Assembly: GCF_037975245.1 (NCBI RefSeq)
Contig: NC_092573.1
Span: forward strand, 9,210,001 to 9,274,000
Length of the DNA: 64,000 nucleotides
Direction: 5' to 3'
Source of the DNA: Apostichopus japonicus
Taxonomy: Eukaryota > Echinodermata > Holothuroidea > Aspidochirotida > Stichopodidae
The first letter of the stretch is position 1, and the number at the start of each line of letters is the position of its first letter. The notes below the pieces were generated by a model that was given only the letters and a program-made list of their open reading frames with translations, made no database searches and was not told the origin of the DNA. The position numbers and the translations under genes are program-made. This document shows, piece after piece, positions 35,922-50,476 of the stretch.

Positions 35922-36600
35922 GCTATTAACATGTTTCATGGATTTCCATATTTCTTGACATTTTCTCCATTTATGTTCTTCTAACTCTTTCATCAAGAGC
36001 ATACCTTTCAACAAGGGCTTATGGTTAAAGTTGTCATTCAATCATTCTGTTGAAATCACCTGTAAAATCGTCATTGACTCCCATATTGGCTATATGCCTG
36101 TTACATTGTCCTGCATTTGAGAATGGATTACCATACTTTTTTTTACAACAACCTAGTTTAACAAGAATTCACTTTTGATTAAAGTATTTTGGGTATGGTT
36201 GCTTTCTATCTTCCTGGTGAAGTTTGCTGTAGTACTATCACAGACATTAATATAGGCATATGCCTGTTACATTGTCCTTTTTGTTGTTTATATACGTAAG
36301 TTATGCCTAATGAAGTTATCTTTAGTTAATGGCCATGGTCTCCTACTATATTAAATATAGTCCAAATGGTTATATGAGCTTAAGTATAGATTCAAATTGT
36401 CCTGCTGGAGTTTATAGTTCAGCCATGCATTAAATATTTATATTATACCCAACTTTATCAAGTATGCATGGACATGTGTGTGAGGATGGATATCTGTATT
36501 ACCTTAATTTTTAGCAATGTCCTCCGACTTTATCAGGGATATACCTTTTAATAGCCCTGGGCTAGAGTATTTGTAATGGCATTACCTTCAGGCAAACAGG
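35922..36600. repeat. Decayed minisatellite-related repeats, last part
   Basis: The flank resumes in the same unit that the hAT element split, with further fragments such as CTGTTACATTGTCCTGCATT and ATTGACTCCCATA. They become unrecognisable by about 36600. No gene was seen. Confidence 0.55.
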
Positions 36601-36892
36601 AACAATGAACCATATGGCCTCTATTCTTCAAGTATATATTCCATTTAAAATATAAATGGTTTTTATGTGAGGATTTAGCCCATTATGTTGCAAAAGAAGA
36701 TGTTGTAAGTCCTTATATGTTTGAGAGTAAATCTTACAACATTTTCTTCTGCATGTATGAAAGTAGCGTCAACTGACATATTGGTAAAACAAAACAAATC
36801 AGCCCTCAAAAGAGTAAAATAAAGTGATATGAATTCATGTGCTCATGCTGCAGACAAGATGTAGTACTCGCCCCTAATTATTTTCTTACATG

Positions 36893-37534
36893 GTCTGAGG
36901 GTTAACATAAAAAAGCAGTAGAGGCAATTGTGGCGTGGCTATTATTATTATGTCGTTGCGAGAGTGATGACGCACTCTGTACGGACCAGGTGTACTGTGT
37001 TCCTGCCAGAATTTAGTAAAAGGTATACAGTGTGTTCCTGCCTACTTTTCCGTATTTAAAGTAGTGGTAATGAGTGTTCCCTCATGTGTCCACAGGGTAA
37101 CTTGATGTTCCGAAAAATGTGTTATAGCCCAGGGTAACTTTGTGTTCTCACACGTTTCGCTGCCAACTGCAGAACCAGGAGTTATTTAAACAATGGTAGC
37201 ATAAGTTATTGTATACTTATTGTCATAACATTTACTTCATAATCCAATTGATTTAATACCATCTTTCTTGTTGAAAGAGTTGCTTAATTTATTTTAAGTG
37301 GACTCTGATGAAATTCTCGCACATATAGGAATGAGGGAATATTAAGTTAACATACTGTATGAATGTAACACTATGTCAGTCGGATATGTTATAATAGCAA
37401 AATTTGTGTACACGCTAATATATCAGAACATTCTAACATTTTCTTAACTCTATTATTCCTCTTGCAGGGTTTTGCTTTATTTTATAAATAAATTAGAAAA
37501 TCTACCACCGAGCCTTGTTGTCGTCATTTCCTGC
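36893..37534. mobile_element. Possible LTR-like insertion
   Basis: CTTACATG occurs on both sides (36885-36892 and 37535-37542). Inside, a purine-rich stretch (AAAAAAGCAGTAGAGG) precedes TGTGGCGTGG, as a polypurine tract precedes a 3' LTR. An AATAAA lies at about 37485 near the far end. No second LTR or coding sequence was found. It could equally be unrelated unique sequence. Confidence 0.25.
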
Positions 37535-37869
37535 CTTACATGACCTGTGTTTGAGAGTGGATTCTCATTACTGTTGAAGTTATTGTTTCCTAATGCATAA
37601 TTGTTAAGCATGAACATCACACCCGGCATAAAAAAATGATCTAAGCCCTGGCTGCATTATTTAAATCTTGCTTGCATTAAAAAAAAAATCTGAGAAATAC
37701 TTTATTTGACTGAACTTATCATGTGTCAGGGTTCTCGCCAGTTTTTTAGTCAAACCGGGTGGGCCCAAGTGCCAACGATTAAATTGTATGTTGTAGGTAC
37801 CTGGTGTGGTGTCAAGTGACCCGCGTTATTGGAGGGTCCAGGGAAAGAAGCCCCCTGAAATTTAAGCGC

Positions 37870-38520
37870 ATTTTTTTCAGACTAGCCATTTCCTTCATTT
37901 ATTTACATGTTTTGTATTATTTTAATAAGTCAAACAGCAAGTTTTGCCCTAACCTGGATATATGCATGCACATTATTTGAGTTATTTTTGATGTCTTGGG
38001 TTTATTGGTACATGCACACTATGTCCTGACATTGCATGTGGTGCCTAATCATGTCCTGTGTTTTGGGGGATTGTGTCATTTTTTTTCAGACTAGCCATTT
38101 CCTTCATTTATTTACATGTTTTGTAGTATTTTAGTAAGTCAAACAGCAAGTTTTGCCCTAACCTGGGTAAATGCATGCACATTATTTGAGTTATTTTTGA
38201 TGTCTTGGGTTTATTGGTACATGCACACTATGTCCTGACATTGCATGTGGTGCCTAATCATGTCCTGTGTTTTGGGGGATTGTGTCATTTTTTTTCAGAC
38301 TAGCCATTTCCTTCATTTATTTACATGTTTTGCAGTATTTTAATAAGTCAAACAGCAAGTTTTGCCCTAACCTGGGTAAATGCATGCACATTATTTGAGT
38401 TATTTTTGATGTCTTGGGTTTATTGGTACGTTCACTCTATGTCCTGGCATTGCACGTGGTGCCTAATCATGTCCTGTGTTTTGGGGGATTGTGCATTTAC
38501 AAACTAGCCATTTCTTTCAT
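37870..38520. repeat. 209-bp tandem repeat, about three units
   Basis: CAGACTAGCCATTTCCTTCA starts units at 37878, 38087 and 38296, exactly 209 bp apart. A fourth, degenerate unit begins near 38501. Each unit ends with CATGTCCTGTGTTTTGGGGG, again close to the core of the intron-5 minisatellite. Confidence 0.93.
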
Positions 38521-38696
38521 TTCTTTACATCTTTTATAGTATTTTATTTAGCTCAAAGGGTTATTTTGCCCTTAAATGGTAAATAGTATATTTTACAGAC
38601 ATGTCCCCACCCTACACACAAGTTTCCTACAGGTCCCGGGTTATGTGGAGAAAATGGGATGAAAAAGCATGTCCCGACTTTACTCATTGGGTGCGT

Positions 38697-38926
38697 ATGT
38701 GTGTATGTATGTATGTATGTATGTATGTATGTATGTATGTATGTGTGTATGTATGTATGTATGTATGTATGTATGTATGTGTGTATGTGTGTATGTGTGT
38801 ATGTGTGTATGTGTGTATGTGTGTATGTGTGTATGTGTGTATGTATGTATGTATGTATGTATGTATGTATGTATGTATGTATGTATGTATGTATGTATGT
38901 ATGTATGTATGTATGTATGTATGTAT
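38697..38926. repeat. (ATGT)n microsatellite with GTGT interruptions
   Basis: About 230 bases of ATGT units, with a central part of alternating GTGTATGT. Open frames of 93-137 codons on both strands are artefacts of the repeat. Confidence 0.98.
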
Positions 38927-39170
38927 GCACCATACCTTGAATGTCAGGACATGAAAAAAAAAACACACCTATAAGGTCAGGACATTTTGAAAAGTCAGGA
39001 CAAAATTTGACGTCCCGACTTTTTTAACGGTGGAGGGTGTCCAAAGTGGGGTCCTTGTAGCTCCCAAGGCTTTTCAGCCATGTCCCGGGATTGAGGGTAA
39101 TTTTCCAAATATGTGTTTCTGTGTCTTTTTCCCCATATATGTGTGTCTTTCAAAATTTCACTAAATTGAT

Positions 39171-39223
39171 AACAGCGCCCTCATTTTAAAAGCGCCCTCA
39201 TTTTAACAGCGCCCTCATTTTAA
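39171..39223. repeat. Short tandem repeat, three units
   Basis: AGCGCCCTCATTTTAA occurs three times in a row at 18-19-bp spacing. The surrounding 38930-39785 has no recognisable gene. Confidence 0.85.
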
Positions 39224-39785
39224 TGGCTTATAGCCATTACTTTTGCTCATTAAGGTGAAAAATTGAATTTCTAAGAGCAATGACATCACAACTGATGGGT
39301 AAAAAGTATTCTTTGACAAGGGAATCAGGAATAGGGGTGGTCGAATTGGTAATGTCATTGTGAATAACTTCATTTCCAAATTTTACTGGTTGCACTTAGT
39401 GAAAGGAAAAATTCAATCATGATGACAAGGTATACTAGAATGCAGTAAAAGGATGGGCTGGACCACTGTGAGTCCCGGGAGAAACATTTAAGTGCTGTTT
39501 GGTCTTTCTTCCAAGTTGAAGCGTAAAAAATATAACCTAGATTTTTTTCATGCAGTGTTGCTCTGCTCTCTTCGGGAAGTGGTTGATTATTAAATCATTT
39601 GTTACGACCAACCAATTGAACTAATACTTAAACCTTTTTCAATTCGTCAGATTTAACGCTTATAGACCCAGAAACTGCATATACTGCGTGATATTAAGAG
39701 TTTTATCATATGCCATTAAACTGGCTGATTATTCTGAAGCACAACGGTACATGTCCTGTCTTTGCATGTGTATAAACACTTTCAG

Positions 39786-42700
39786 TACATGTCCCGTGTC
39801 TGTAGGTGAAATTACAAAAATTGTCTTTGGTTTGCAGGTATGTTTCCTCCTAGTGAGTGTTTCTAGTTTTCCCCTTATAATCTTAAAGTCAAGAAATCAA
39901 ACAGAATAAGTTCTCTTCTTCATTGGAGGGGTATTGGGTAATTTAATTATTTCATAAAAAATGACCAGATCAAGCTGGAACTATATCGCGATTCGTGTCA
40001 CCATAAGCGTAAGACGGTTCAGAGTCTGAGCCTTGAACAGTCATCAACCTGAAAACATATATCACATGTTATATAGGTTTGCCTCAAAGACGTTCAACTG
40101 GAATACTGTAAAATGAAAATTTTCTCTTTGGTCTCGCTCGCAGTTCATTATCATTCATATTGTGACAGACTTCATTACAAATTGCAACAGCTCAAGTTGT
40201 TAGAAATTGGGACAAGGCATATTCCAATCGCGACAAGAATTGTAACACATTTCGATAACATCTACTTTTGAAGACAGGCTACTTCATGTTGAAACTGAAA
40301 ATGCAGCAGGTTGGAGATACAGCAAACTTTCAACTCAAGACTCTTGAGATATTGTATTTACAAGCTGTTTATGCCTTCACATTCAACTACGCAAGCAGAT
40401 ACCGAATGCGGACCCACAGGGTGCCGAACGGTCCGATCGAGTGCGTTTATTTTGTGCAGAGTTAAAAAAAAATACAGCTAAATTATACTGATTATTGAAA
40501 AATAATAGGTCATCGTATCGCCATTGAAGAGTGGGTTTTAAAACCTTTACTGAATGTGTTTCAGTACATGTCCCGTGTCTGTAGGTGAAATTACCAAAAT
40601 TGTCTTTGGTTTGCAGGTATGTTTCCTCCTAGTGAGTGTTTCTAGTTTTCCCCTCATGGTCTTAAAGTCAAGAAATCAAACAGAATAAGTTCTCTTCTTC
40701 ATTGGAGGTGTATTGGGTACTTTAAATATTTCAAAAAATATTTTCTGGAGGGGGGGGGGGGGGGGTTGGGGCTATTTATCACTCAAATGAAAAAAAAATC
40801 AATCATTCACTTCATTTCAACTGAGCATTTGGAATGAAGTGAACAATTAAACATTTTGCAGAAAAATGTTGAGTTGACGAGACAAGATAAATTGTCGATT
40901 TACATTTTGCAGAAAATGTTTCAATTGCTGTCTGAGAATGAAGGTAACAATTGAACAAAATGCAGCAAAATGTACAATTGACGAGATATGATAAGTTGTC
41001 AATTAAACATTTTGCCGAAAATTGTTCAATTGCTCAGTTAAAGCAACTGAGCAATCCAACATTTTTCTGATATTTGATAAGATTTTATCTTGTTATCTAA
41101 ACAATTTACTGAAAAATGTCACCTTATGGGGCAAAGTTTTTCTTATGTTGATGGCACTTTTATGCTTCCGTAGATTAGCATTGCACGTTTTACTTGTATA
41201 CTATAAAATATTAAACGTATATCCTGAACTTACTTGAAGCTAACGAACAAAGCAACCCATCCAATAGTAAAATCAATGCATAAATTATCCAAATTGAAGC
41301 TGGCAAACGTTGTACAGTAGTTCTATTAGGCATTATTATTTTTTCAAAATCATACGAAGTTTTGTATGGTGGAGTATAAGGATCGCGAGAAACAATTTCT
41401 CAATGTGACAAGGAAAACGTGGTAAATATGACTGATTATAGGTCAATTTTGACCGAAAATTTTAGGTCATTCACAAATTACAAGAATATATGTAAATTAG
41501 AGTGCACCAGTCGGAAACTAAGAGTGCGACAGTCGAAAATTTCGACTGTTGAACTAAAATTTTCCACATGTCCCGTGTCTGTAGGTCAAATTAATACCAA
41601 AATTGTCTTTGGTTTGCAGGTATGTTTCCTCCTAGTGAGTGTTTCTAGTTTTCCCCTCATGGTCTTAAAGTCAAGAAATCAAACAGAATAAGTTCTCTTC
41701 TTCATTGGAGGGGTATTGGGTAATTTAATTATTTCAAAAAAATGACCAGATCAAGCTGGAACTAGATCGCAATCCGTGTCACCATAAGCGTAAGACGGTT
41801 CAGAGTCTGAGCCTTGAACAGTCATCAACCTGAAAACATATATCACATGTTACATAGGTTTGCCTCAAAGACGTTCAACTGGAATATTGTAAAATGAAAA
41901 TATTCTCTTTGGTCTATTTCGCAATTCATTATCATTCATATTGTGACAGACTTCATTACAAATTGCAACAGCTCAAGTTGTTACAAATTGGGACAAGTAT
42001 ATTCCAATTGCGACAAGAATTGTAACACATTTCGATAGTAACTACTTTTGAAGACACGCTACATCATGTTGATACTGAAAATGCAGCAGGTTGGAGGTAC
42101 AGCCAACTTTCAACTCTTGAGATATTGTATTTACAAGCTGTTAATGTTTTCACATTCAACTACGCAAGCAGATACCAATTGCGGACCCACGGGGTGCCGA
42201 ACGGTCCGATCGAGTGCGTATATATTTTGTGCAGAGTTAAAAAAAAATACAGCTAAATTATACTGATTATCGAAGATAATATTTAGGTCATCGAATCGCC
42301 ATTGAAGAGTGGGTTTTAACCTTTATTGAATGTATTTTAGTACATGTCCCGTGTCTGTAGGTGAAATTACCAAAATTGTCTTTGGTTTGCAGGTATGTTC
42401 CCTCCTAGTGAGTGTTTCTAGTTTTCCCCTCATGGTCTTAAAGTCAAGAAATCAAACAGAATAAGTTCTCTTCTTCATTGGAGGGGTATTGGGTAATTTA
42501 ATTATTTCAAAAAAAATGACCAGATCAAGCTGGAACTAGATCGCAATCCGTGTCACCATAAGCGTAAGACGGTTCAGAGTCTGAACCTTGAACAGTCATC
42601 AACCTGAAAACATATATCACATGTTATATAGGTTTGCCTCAAAGACGTTCAACTGGAATACTGTAAAATGAAAATATTCTCTTTGGTTTCGCTCGCAGTT

Positions 42701-45700
42701 TATTATCATTCATATTGTGACAGACTTCATTACAAATTGCAACAACTCAAGTTGTTACAAATTGGGACAAGTATATTCCAATTGCGACAAGAATTGTAAC
42801 ACATTTCGATAGTATCTAATTTTGAAGACAGGCTTCTTCATGTTGACACTGAAAATGCAGCAGGTTGGAGGTACAGCCAACTTTCAACTCTTGAGATATT
42901 GTATTTACAAGCTGTTAATGTTTTCACATTCAACTACGCAAGCAGATGCCAATTGCGGACACACGGGGTGCCGAGCGGTCCGATCGAGTGCGTATATATT
43001 TTGTGCAGAATTAAAAAAAAAATACAGCTAAATTGTAATGACTATCGAAAATAATATTTAGGTCATCGTATCGCCATTGAAGAGTGGATTTTAACCTTTA
43101 TTGAATGTGTTTTAGTACATGTCCCGTGTCTGTAGGTGAAATTACCAAAATTGTCTTTGGTTTGCAGGTATGTTTCCTCCTAGTGAGTGTTTCCTACTTT
43201 CCCCTTATGGTCTTAAAGTCAAGAAATCAAACAGAATAAGTTCTCTTCTTCATTGGAGGTTTATTGGGTACTTTAAATATTTCAAAAAATATTTTTCTGG
43301 AGGGGGGGGGGGGGGGGGTTGGGGCTATTTATCACTCAAATGAAAAAAAAAAATCAATCATTCACTTCATTTCAACTGAGCATTTGGAATGAAGTGAACA
43401 ATTAAACATTTTGCAGAAAAATGTTGAGTTGACGAGACAAGATAAATTGTCGATTAACATTTTGCAGAAAATGATTCAATTGCTGTCTGAAGTTCAAGAC
43501 GTTCAACTGGAATACTGTTAAATGAAAATATTCTCTTTTGTTTCGCTCGCAGTTTATTATCATTCATATTGTGACAGACTTCAATAAAAATTGCAACAAC
43601 TCAAGTTGTTACCAATTGGGACAAGTATATTCCAATTGCGACAAGAATTGTAACACATTTCGATAGTATCTAATTTTGAAGACAGGCTTCTTCATGTTGA
43701 TACTGAAAATGCAGCAGGTTGGAGGTACAGCCAACTTTCAACTCTTGAGATATTGTATTCACAAGCTGTTAATGTTTTCACATTCAACTACGCAAGCAGA
43801 TACCAATTGCGGACACACGGGGTGCCGAACGGTCCGATCGAGTGCGTATATATTTTGTGCAGAATTAAAAAAAAAATACAGCTAAATTGTAATGACTATC
43901 GAAAATAATATTTAGGTCATCGTATCGCCATTGAAGAGTGGATTTTAACCTTTATTGAATGTGTTTTAGTACATGTCCCGTGTCTGTAGGTGAAATTACC
44001 AAAATTGTCTTTGGTTTGCAGGTATGTTTCCTCCTAGTGAGTGTTTCCTACTTTCCATGGTAAAGTCAAGAAATCAAACAGAATAAGTTCTCTTCTTCAT
44101 TGGAGGTTTATTGGGTACTTTAAATATTTCAAAAAATATTTTTCTGGAGGGGGGAGGGGGGGTTGGGGCTATTTATCACTCAAATGAAAAAAAAAAAATC
44201 AATCATTCACTTCATTTCAACTGAGCATTTGGAATGAAGTGAACAATTAAACATTTTGCAGAAAAATGTTGAGTTGACGAGACAAGATAATTGTCGATTA
44301 ACATTTTGCAGAAAATGTTTCAATTGCTGTCTGAAGTTCAAGACGTTCAACTGGAATACTGTTAAATGAAAATATTCTCTTTGGTATCGCTCGCAGTTTA
44401 TTATCATTCATATTGTGAAAGACTTCATTACAAATTGCAACAACTCAAGTTGTTACAAATTGGGACAAGTATATTCCAATTGCGACAAGAATTGTAACAC
44501 ATTTCGATAGTATCTAATTTTGAAGACAGGCTTCTTCATGTTGATACTGAAAATGCAGCAGGTTGGAGGTACAGCCAACTTTCAACTCTTGAGATATTGT
44601 ATTTACAAGCTGTTAATGTTTTCACATTCAACTACGCAAGCAGATGCCAATTGCGGACACACGGGGTGCCGAGCGGTCCGATCGAGTGCGTATATATTTT
44701 GTGCAGAATTAAAAAAAAAATACAGCTAAATTGTAATGACTATCGAAAATAATATTTAGGTCATCGTATCGCCATTGAAGAGTGGATTTTAACCTTTATT
44801 GAATGTGTTTTAGTACATGTCCCGTGTCTGTAGGTGAAATTACCAAAATTGTCTTTGGTTTGCAGGTATGTTTCCTCCTAGTGAGTGTTTCTAGTTTTCC
44901 CCTCATGGTCTTAAAGTCAAGAAATCAAACAGAATAAGTTCTCTTCTTCATTGGAGGTGTATTGGGTACTTTAAATATTTCAAAAAATATTTTCTGGGGG
45001 GGGGGGGAGGGGTTGGGGCTATTTATCACTCAAATGAAAAAAAATCAATCATTCACTTCATTTCAACTGAGCATTTGGAATGAAGTGAACAATTAAACAT
45101 TTTGCAGAAAAGAAGACAGGCTTCTTCATGTTGATACTGAAAATGCAGCAGGTTGGAGGTACAGCCAACTTTCAACTCTTGAGATATTGTATTTACAAGC
45201 TGTTAATGTTTTCACATTCAACTACGCAAGCAGATACCAATTGCGGACACACGGGGTGCCGAACGGTCCGATCGAGTGCGTATATATTTTGTGCAGAATT
45301 AAAAAAAAATACAGCTAAATTGTAATGATTATCGAACATAATATTTAGGTCATCGTATCGCCATTGAAGAGTGGATTTTAACCTTTATTGAATGTGTTTT
45401 AGTACATGTCCCGTGTCTGTAGGTGAAATTACAAATATTGTCTTTGGTTTGCAGGTATGTTTCCTCCTAGTGAGTGTTTCCTACTTTCCCCTTATGGTCT
45501 TAAAGTCAAGAAATCAAACAGAATAAGTTCTCTTCTTCATTGGAGGTTTATTGGGTACTTTAAATATTTCAAAAAATATTTTTCTGGAGGGGGGGGGGGG
45601 TTGGGGCTATTTATCACTCAAATGAAAAAAAAAAATCAATCATTCACTTCATTTCAACTGAGCATTTGGAATGAAGTGAACAATTAAACATTTTGCAGAA

Positions 45701-48700
45701 AAATGTTGAGTTGACGAGACAAGATAAATTGTCGATTAACATTTTGCAGAAAATGTTTCAATTGCTCAGACGGAATGAAGGTAACAATTGAACATATTGC
45801 AGCAAAATGTACAATTGACGAGATATGATAAGTTGTCAATTAAACATTTTGCCGAAAATTGTTCAATTGCTCAGTTAAAGCAACTGAGCAATCCAACATT
45901 TTTCTGATTTTTGATAAGATTTTATCTTGTTATCTAAACAATTTACTGAAAAATGTCATCTTATGGGGCAAAGTTCTTCTTATGTTGATGGCACTTTTAT
46001 GCTTCCGTAGATTAGCATTGCACGTTTTACTTGTATACTATTAAATATTAAACGTATATCCTGAACTTACTTGAAGCTAACGAACATAGTCAACCCATCC
46101 AATAGTAAAATTAATGCATAAATTATCCAAATTGAAGCTGGCAAACGTTGTACAGTAGTTCTATTAGACATTATTATTTTTTCAAAATCATACGAAGTTT
46201 TGTATGGTGGAGTATAAGGATCGCGAGAAACAATTTCTCAATGTGACAAGGAAAACGTGGTAAATATGACTGATTATAGGTCAATTTTGACCGAAAATTT
46301 TAGGTCATTCACAAATTACAAGAATATATGTAAATTAGAGTGCGACAGTCGGAAAATAAGAGTGCGAAAGACGAAAATTTCGACTGTTGAACTAAAATTT
46401 TCCACATGTCCCGTGTCTGTAGGTCAAATTAATACCAAAATTGTCTTTGGTTTGCAGGTATGTTTCCTCCTAGTGAGTGTTTCTAGTTTTCCCCTCATGG
46501 TCTTAAAGTCAAGAAATCAAACAGAATAAGTTCTCTTCTTCATTGGAGGGGTATTGGGTAATTTAATTATTACAAAAAATGACCAGTTCAAGCTGGAACT
46601 AGATCGCGATCCGTGTCACCATAAGCGTAAGACGGTTCAGAGTATGAGCCTTGAACAGTCATCAACCTGAAAACATATATCACATGTAAATAGGTTTGCC
46701 TCAAAGACGTTCAACTGGAATACTGTAAAATGAAAATATTCTCTTTGGTATCGCTCGCAGTTTATTATCATTCATATTGTGAAAGACTTCATTACAAATT
46801 GCAACAACTCAAGTTGTTACCAATTGGGACAAGTATATTCCAATTGCGACAAGAATTGTAACACATTTCGATAGTATCTAATTTTGAAGACAGGCTACTT
46901 CATGTTGGAACTGAAAATGCAGCAAGTTGGAGGTACAGCCAACTTTCAACTCTTTAGATATTGTATTTACAAGCTGTTAATGTTTTCACATTCAACTACG
47001 CAAGCAGATACCAATTGCGGGACACACGGGGTGCCGAACGGTCCGATCGAGTGCGTATATATTTTGTGCAGAGTTAAAAAAAAATACAGCTAAATTATAC
47101 TGATTATCGAAAATAATATTTAGGTCATCGAATCGCTATTTAAGAGTGGGTTTTAACCTTTATTGAATGTGTTTTAGTACATGTCCCGTGTCTGTAGGTG
47201 AAATTACCAAAATTGTCTTTGGTTTGCCGGTATGCTTCCTCCTAGTGAGTGTTTCCTACTTTCCCCTTATGGTCTTAAAGTCAAGAAATCAAACAGAATA
47301 AGTTCTCTTCTTCATTGGAGGTTTATTGGGTACTTTAAATATTTCAAAAAATATTTTCGGGGGGGGGGGGGGTGGGGCTATTTATCACTCAAATGAAAAA
47401 AAAAAATCAATCGTTCACTTCATTTCAACTGAGCATTTGGAATGAAGTGAACAATTAAACATTTTGCAGAAAAATGTTGAGTTGACGAGACAAGATAATT
47501 GTCGATTAACATTTTGCAGAAAATGTTTCAATTGCTCAGACGGAATGAAGGTAACAATTGAACATATTGCAGCAAAATGTACAATTGACGAGATATGATA
47601 AGTTGTCAATTAAACATTTTGCAGAAAATTGTTCAATTGCTCAGTTAAAGCAACTGAGCAATCCAACATTTTTCTGATTTTTGATAAGATTTTATCTTGT
47701 TATCTAAACAATTTACTGAAAAATGTCACCTTATGGGGCAAAGTTTTTCTTATTTTGATGGCACTTTTATGCTTCCGTAGATTAGCATTGCACGTTTTAC
47801 TTGTATACTATTAAATATTAAACGTATATCCTGAACTTACTTGAAGCTAACGAACATGGTCAACCCATCCAATAGTAAAATTAATGCATAAACTATCCAA
47901 ATTGAAGCTGGCGAACATTGTGCAGTAGTTCTATTAGGCATTATGATTTTTTTCAAAATCATACGTTTCTTGGTATTAATATTGATAGCAAACTCTCTTG
48001 GAATAACAATATTTCGTCAGTATGTAACACTGTAGCAAAAAATACTGGTATATTATCTAAACTGAAATATTTCCTCCCACAGCATGTCCTTAGAATGCTT
48101 TATCAAACACTAGTTCTGCCACACTTATCCTATTGTACAACTATTTGGTCTGGTACATACAATGTTAACATTGACCGCCTAAATATTCTCCAAAAGAGGG
48201 TTATACGTCACATTGCTAATGCCCCACCACTTGAACATACTAGTGGAATATTCAAGTCCCTAAATTTATTAAAACTCGGTGATATTATAACAGTCAAGGT
48301 TGCTGCCTTTGCTTACAAAGCATGGAATGGATTACTGCCAGTCATGCACTTTTAATGACTTTATTTGTAGTAACAGAGTCTTACATAACCATCACACAAG
48401 ACAAGCCAACAACGCTCATTGCAATTTTTACCATAGTAACATAGGGAAATTCGGTCTTCATAACAGAGCAATACAAATCTGGAATGATCTATCAAAAAAA
48501 TTGAAGTTCATAACTTCAAAACCCACATTCACCAGACATTTGAAAAGGGAATTTATTAACTCGTACTAGTAATATTTTATTACTATATTACTGTATAATA
48601 TTATTACTGTATATTTAATCCTTACGTATATTCTGTATTATCAATATTTGTTCATATTTCTTTTCTTTTCTCCCAGGGAGTCTCCTACCTTGTTAAGTCT

Positions 48701-48966
48701 TTTATGACTTTTTAGGAGACTTCCTTTCCCTTTGTACACAATTGGTGATAAATAAATGAATGAATACGAAGTTTTGTATGATGGAGTATAAGGATCGCGA
48801 GAAACAATTTCTCAATGTGACAAGGAAAACGTGGTAAATATGACTGGACCGAAAATTTTAGGTCATTCACAAATTACAAGAATATATGTAAATTAGAGTG
48901 CGTCAGTCGGAAAATAAGAGTGCGACAATCGAAAATTTTGACTTTTGCACTAAAATTTTCCAAATA
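39786..48966. repeat. Complex satellite array B
   Basis: This is the copy of the array at 1-8940, with its left edge visible. The first recognisable monomer core starts at about 39786, directly after unrelated sequence ending in a partial look-alike (ACATGTCCTGTCTTTGCATG near 39750). Monomer order and the internal L2-like insertion match array A. Poly-G runs differ by one to four bases between the arrays. Confidence 0.93.
47966..48764 (+). mobile_element. L2/CR1-type non-LTR fragment (copy B)
   Basis: This is identical in layout to 7940-8738: same truncation point, same frameshift, same 3' stem-loop (near 48677-48724) and same ATACG flanks. It was duplicated with the 40-kb unit and was not inserted independently. 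Confidence 0.88.
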
Positions 48967-49091
48967 TCGTCAGTTTTACCAGGATTGGGGGAGTGTGACC
49001 CCACACCGCCCCCTCTAGCGACGTCCCTGGTAGTACGGCGTGCACTGTGCATATGTCATGATGCACTCAGTTTAATATACATAGGGTTTGA

Positions 49092-49475
49092 CCATAGGCG
49101 TACGGGACCATTTCGGTTTGTGGGGGAGCAGTGTTCCCTGTTAATAATTTTGGGCGATAGTGCAAAAAGCATGGTAGCCCAGATGAGCTACGCTTACGAG
49201 AAAATATTCGGGCATCATGATGCTAAATAAAGAAAATCATTAGGCTTATAAAGTTATATTAATATTAATGTCACAAAACAAATAACACAGAACGCTCTCC
49301 ACGGAATTTTCGGGCAAAAATATGAAAAGATTCGGGCAAGCTACTACATATTTATATATATTTTTCTCCTCTTAGGCTGCCCGAATTTTTCAGGACTTTT
49401 GCCCGAATTTCTTGTCCTCTGGAAATTGGGGGGGCAGTCTGCCCCCTGCCCCCCCCCCGCCTCGTACGCCTATGG
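49092..49475. mobile_element. Non-autonomous TIR element, GGCGTACG ends (copy B)
   Basis: This is the duplicate of 9066-9449 in copy B, with the same inverted ends and no coding capacity. Confidence 0.7.
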
Positions 49476-50145
49476 GCGTGACTTGTTCCTATACACAACG
49501 CGGTGTACCATACGTGTGCAGTTTGCATGTAGGTTATTTGTTTATACTGTATATATATTTGTATATAAAAGTTAAGTTTTATGCCGGCAAACACTTTACC
49601 TATCATCTCTTCGCTGTTGGTGAATATCACGTCTTAAACTACGATTTAAGAAACGGCTGGTTCAAACATCTCACTAATTCTTTCGGCGACTTTAATTCAT
49701 ATTCATTTAGCACAATAGCATTTCCTTGGTATAAACTCGTACAGGGATTATACGACGTGTCTACGCGGCGTCTACGCGGCAATTTGTTTGTCAACGAGTT
49801 TATACGGGGTTGTACTTTTTAATACGACTTTTTATACGATCATGTGCGCGTACACATATCCAGTAATTTACGCGAGCGGGACTGTAGACTATTTTTTTAG
49901 GAGTATTTATATAATTTCATTTCATTTATATTATTTATATCATATCATGAAGCTGCATGGTGATCGGCTGAAAATGAATGCCGTTATTAAATAGAATCCG
50001 AAACCGGTAATAAGTTTAATTCGTATGGACATTAAATCAGCAATTATTTCCAGTATGGCCTATACCATAGTCGGATGTGGCTGAATTGTTGTCGGAAGTG
50101 AAAATATGCAGAAATATATTCCCGCAATACAATTGGTCAAATATT

Positions 50146-50476
50146 TGTCAGCAATAAATCGAATATATGTATATATGTCTGCATTAAATTAAATATATGC
50201 TGACTATAAATCGACTATATGCTGACATTAAATCGAAAATATGCCAACATAAAATTAATTACAGGCTATGCCCTCTTAAAATTGATTTTATGCCAGCATT
50301 ATAATTTGAATATATGCCAGCATTTATTTGAATATATGCCAGCATTAATTCGAATTCATGTCTACATGAAATCAAAGTTATGTAGATATAAAAATGTATT
50401 TGATTCAGAATTAATGTCAGTATTAAACCGAATTTATGTGAGCATTAAATCGAATATATGTCGGCATAAATTTCCT
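50146..50476. repeat. Degenerate 22-27-bp minisatellite (copy B)
   Basis: This is the counterpart of 10120-10450, with the same units in the same order. Confidence 0.75.

Noticed and set aside
38553-38974. Open frames of 93-137 codons around the ATGT tract
   Set aside because: These are translations of a tetranucleotide microsatellite with no supporting exon structure.
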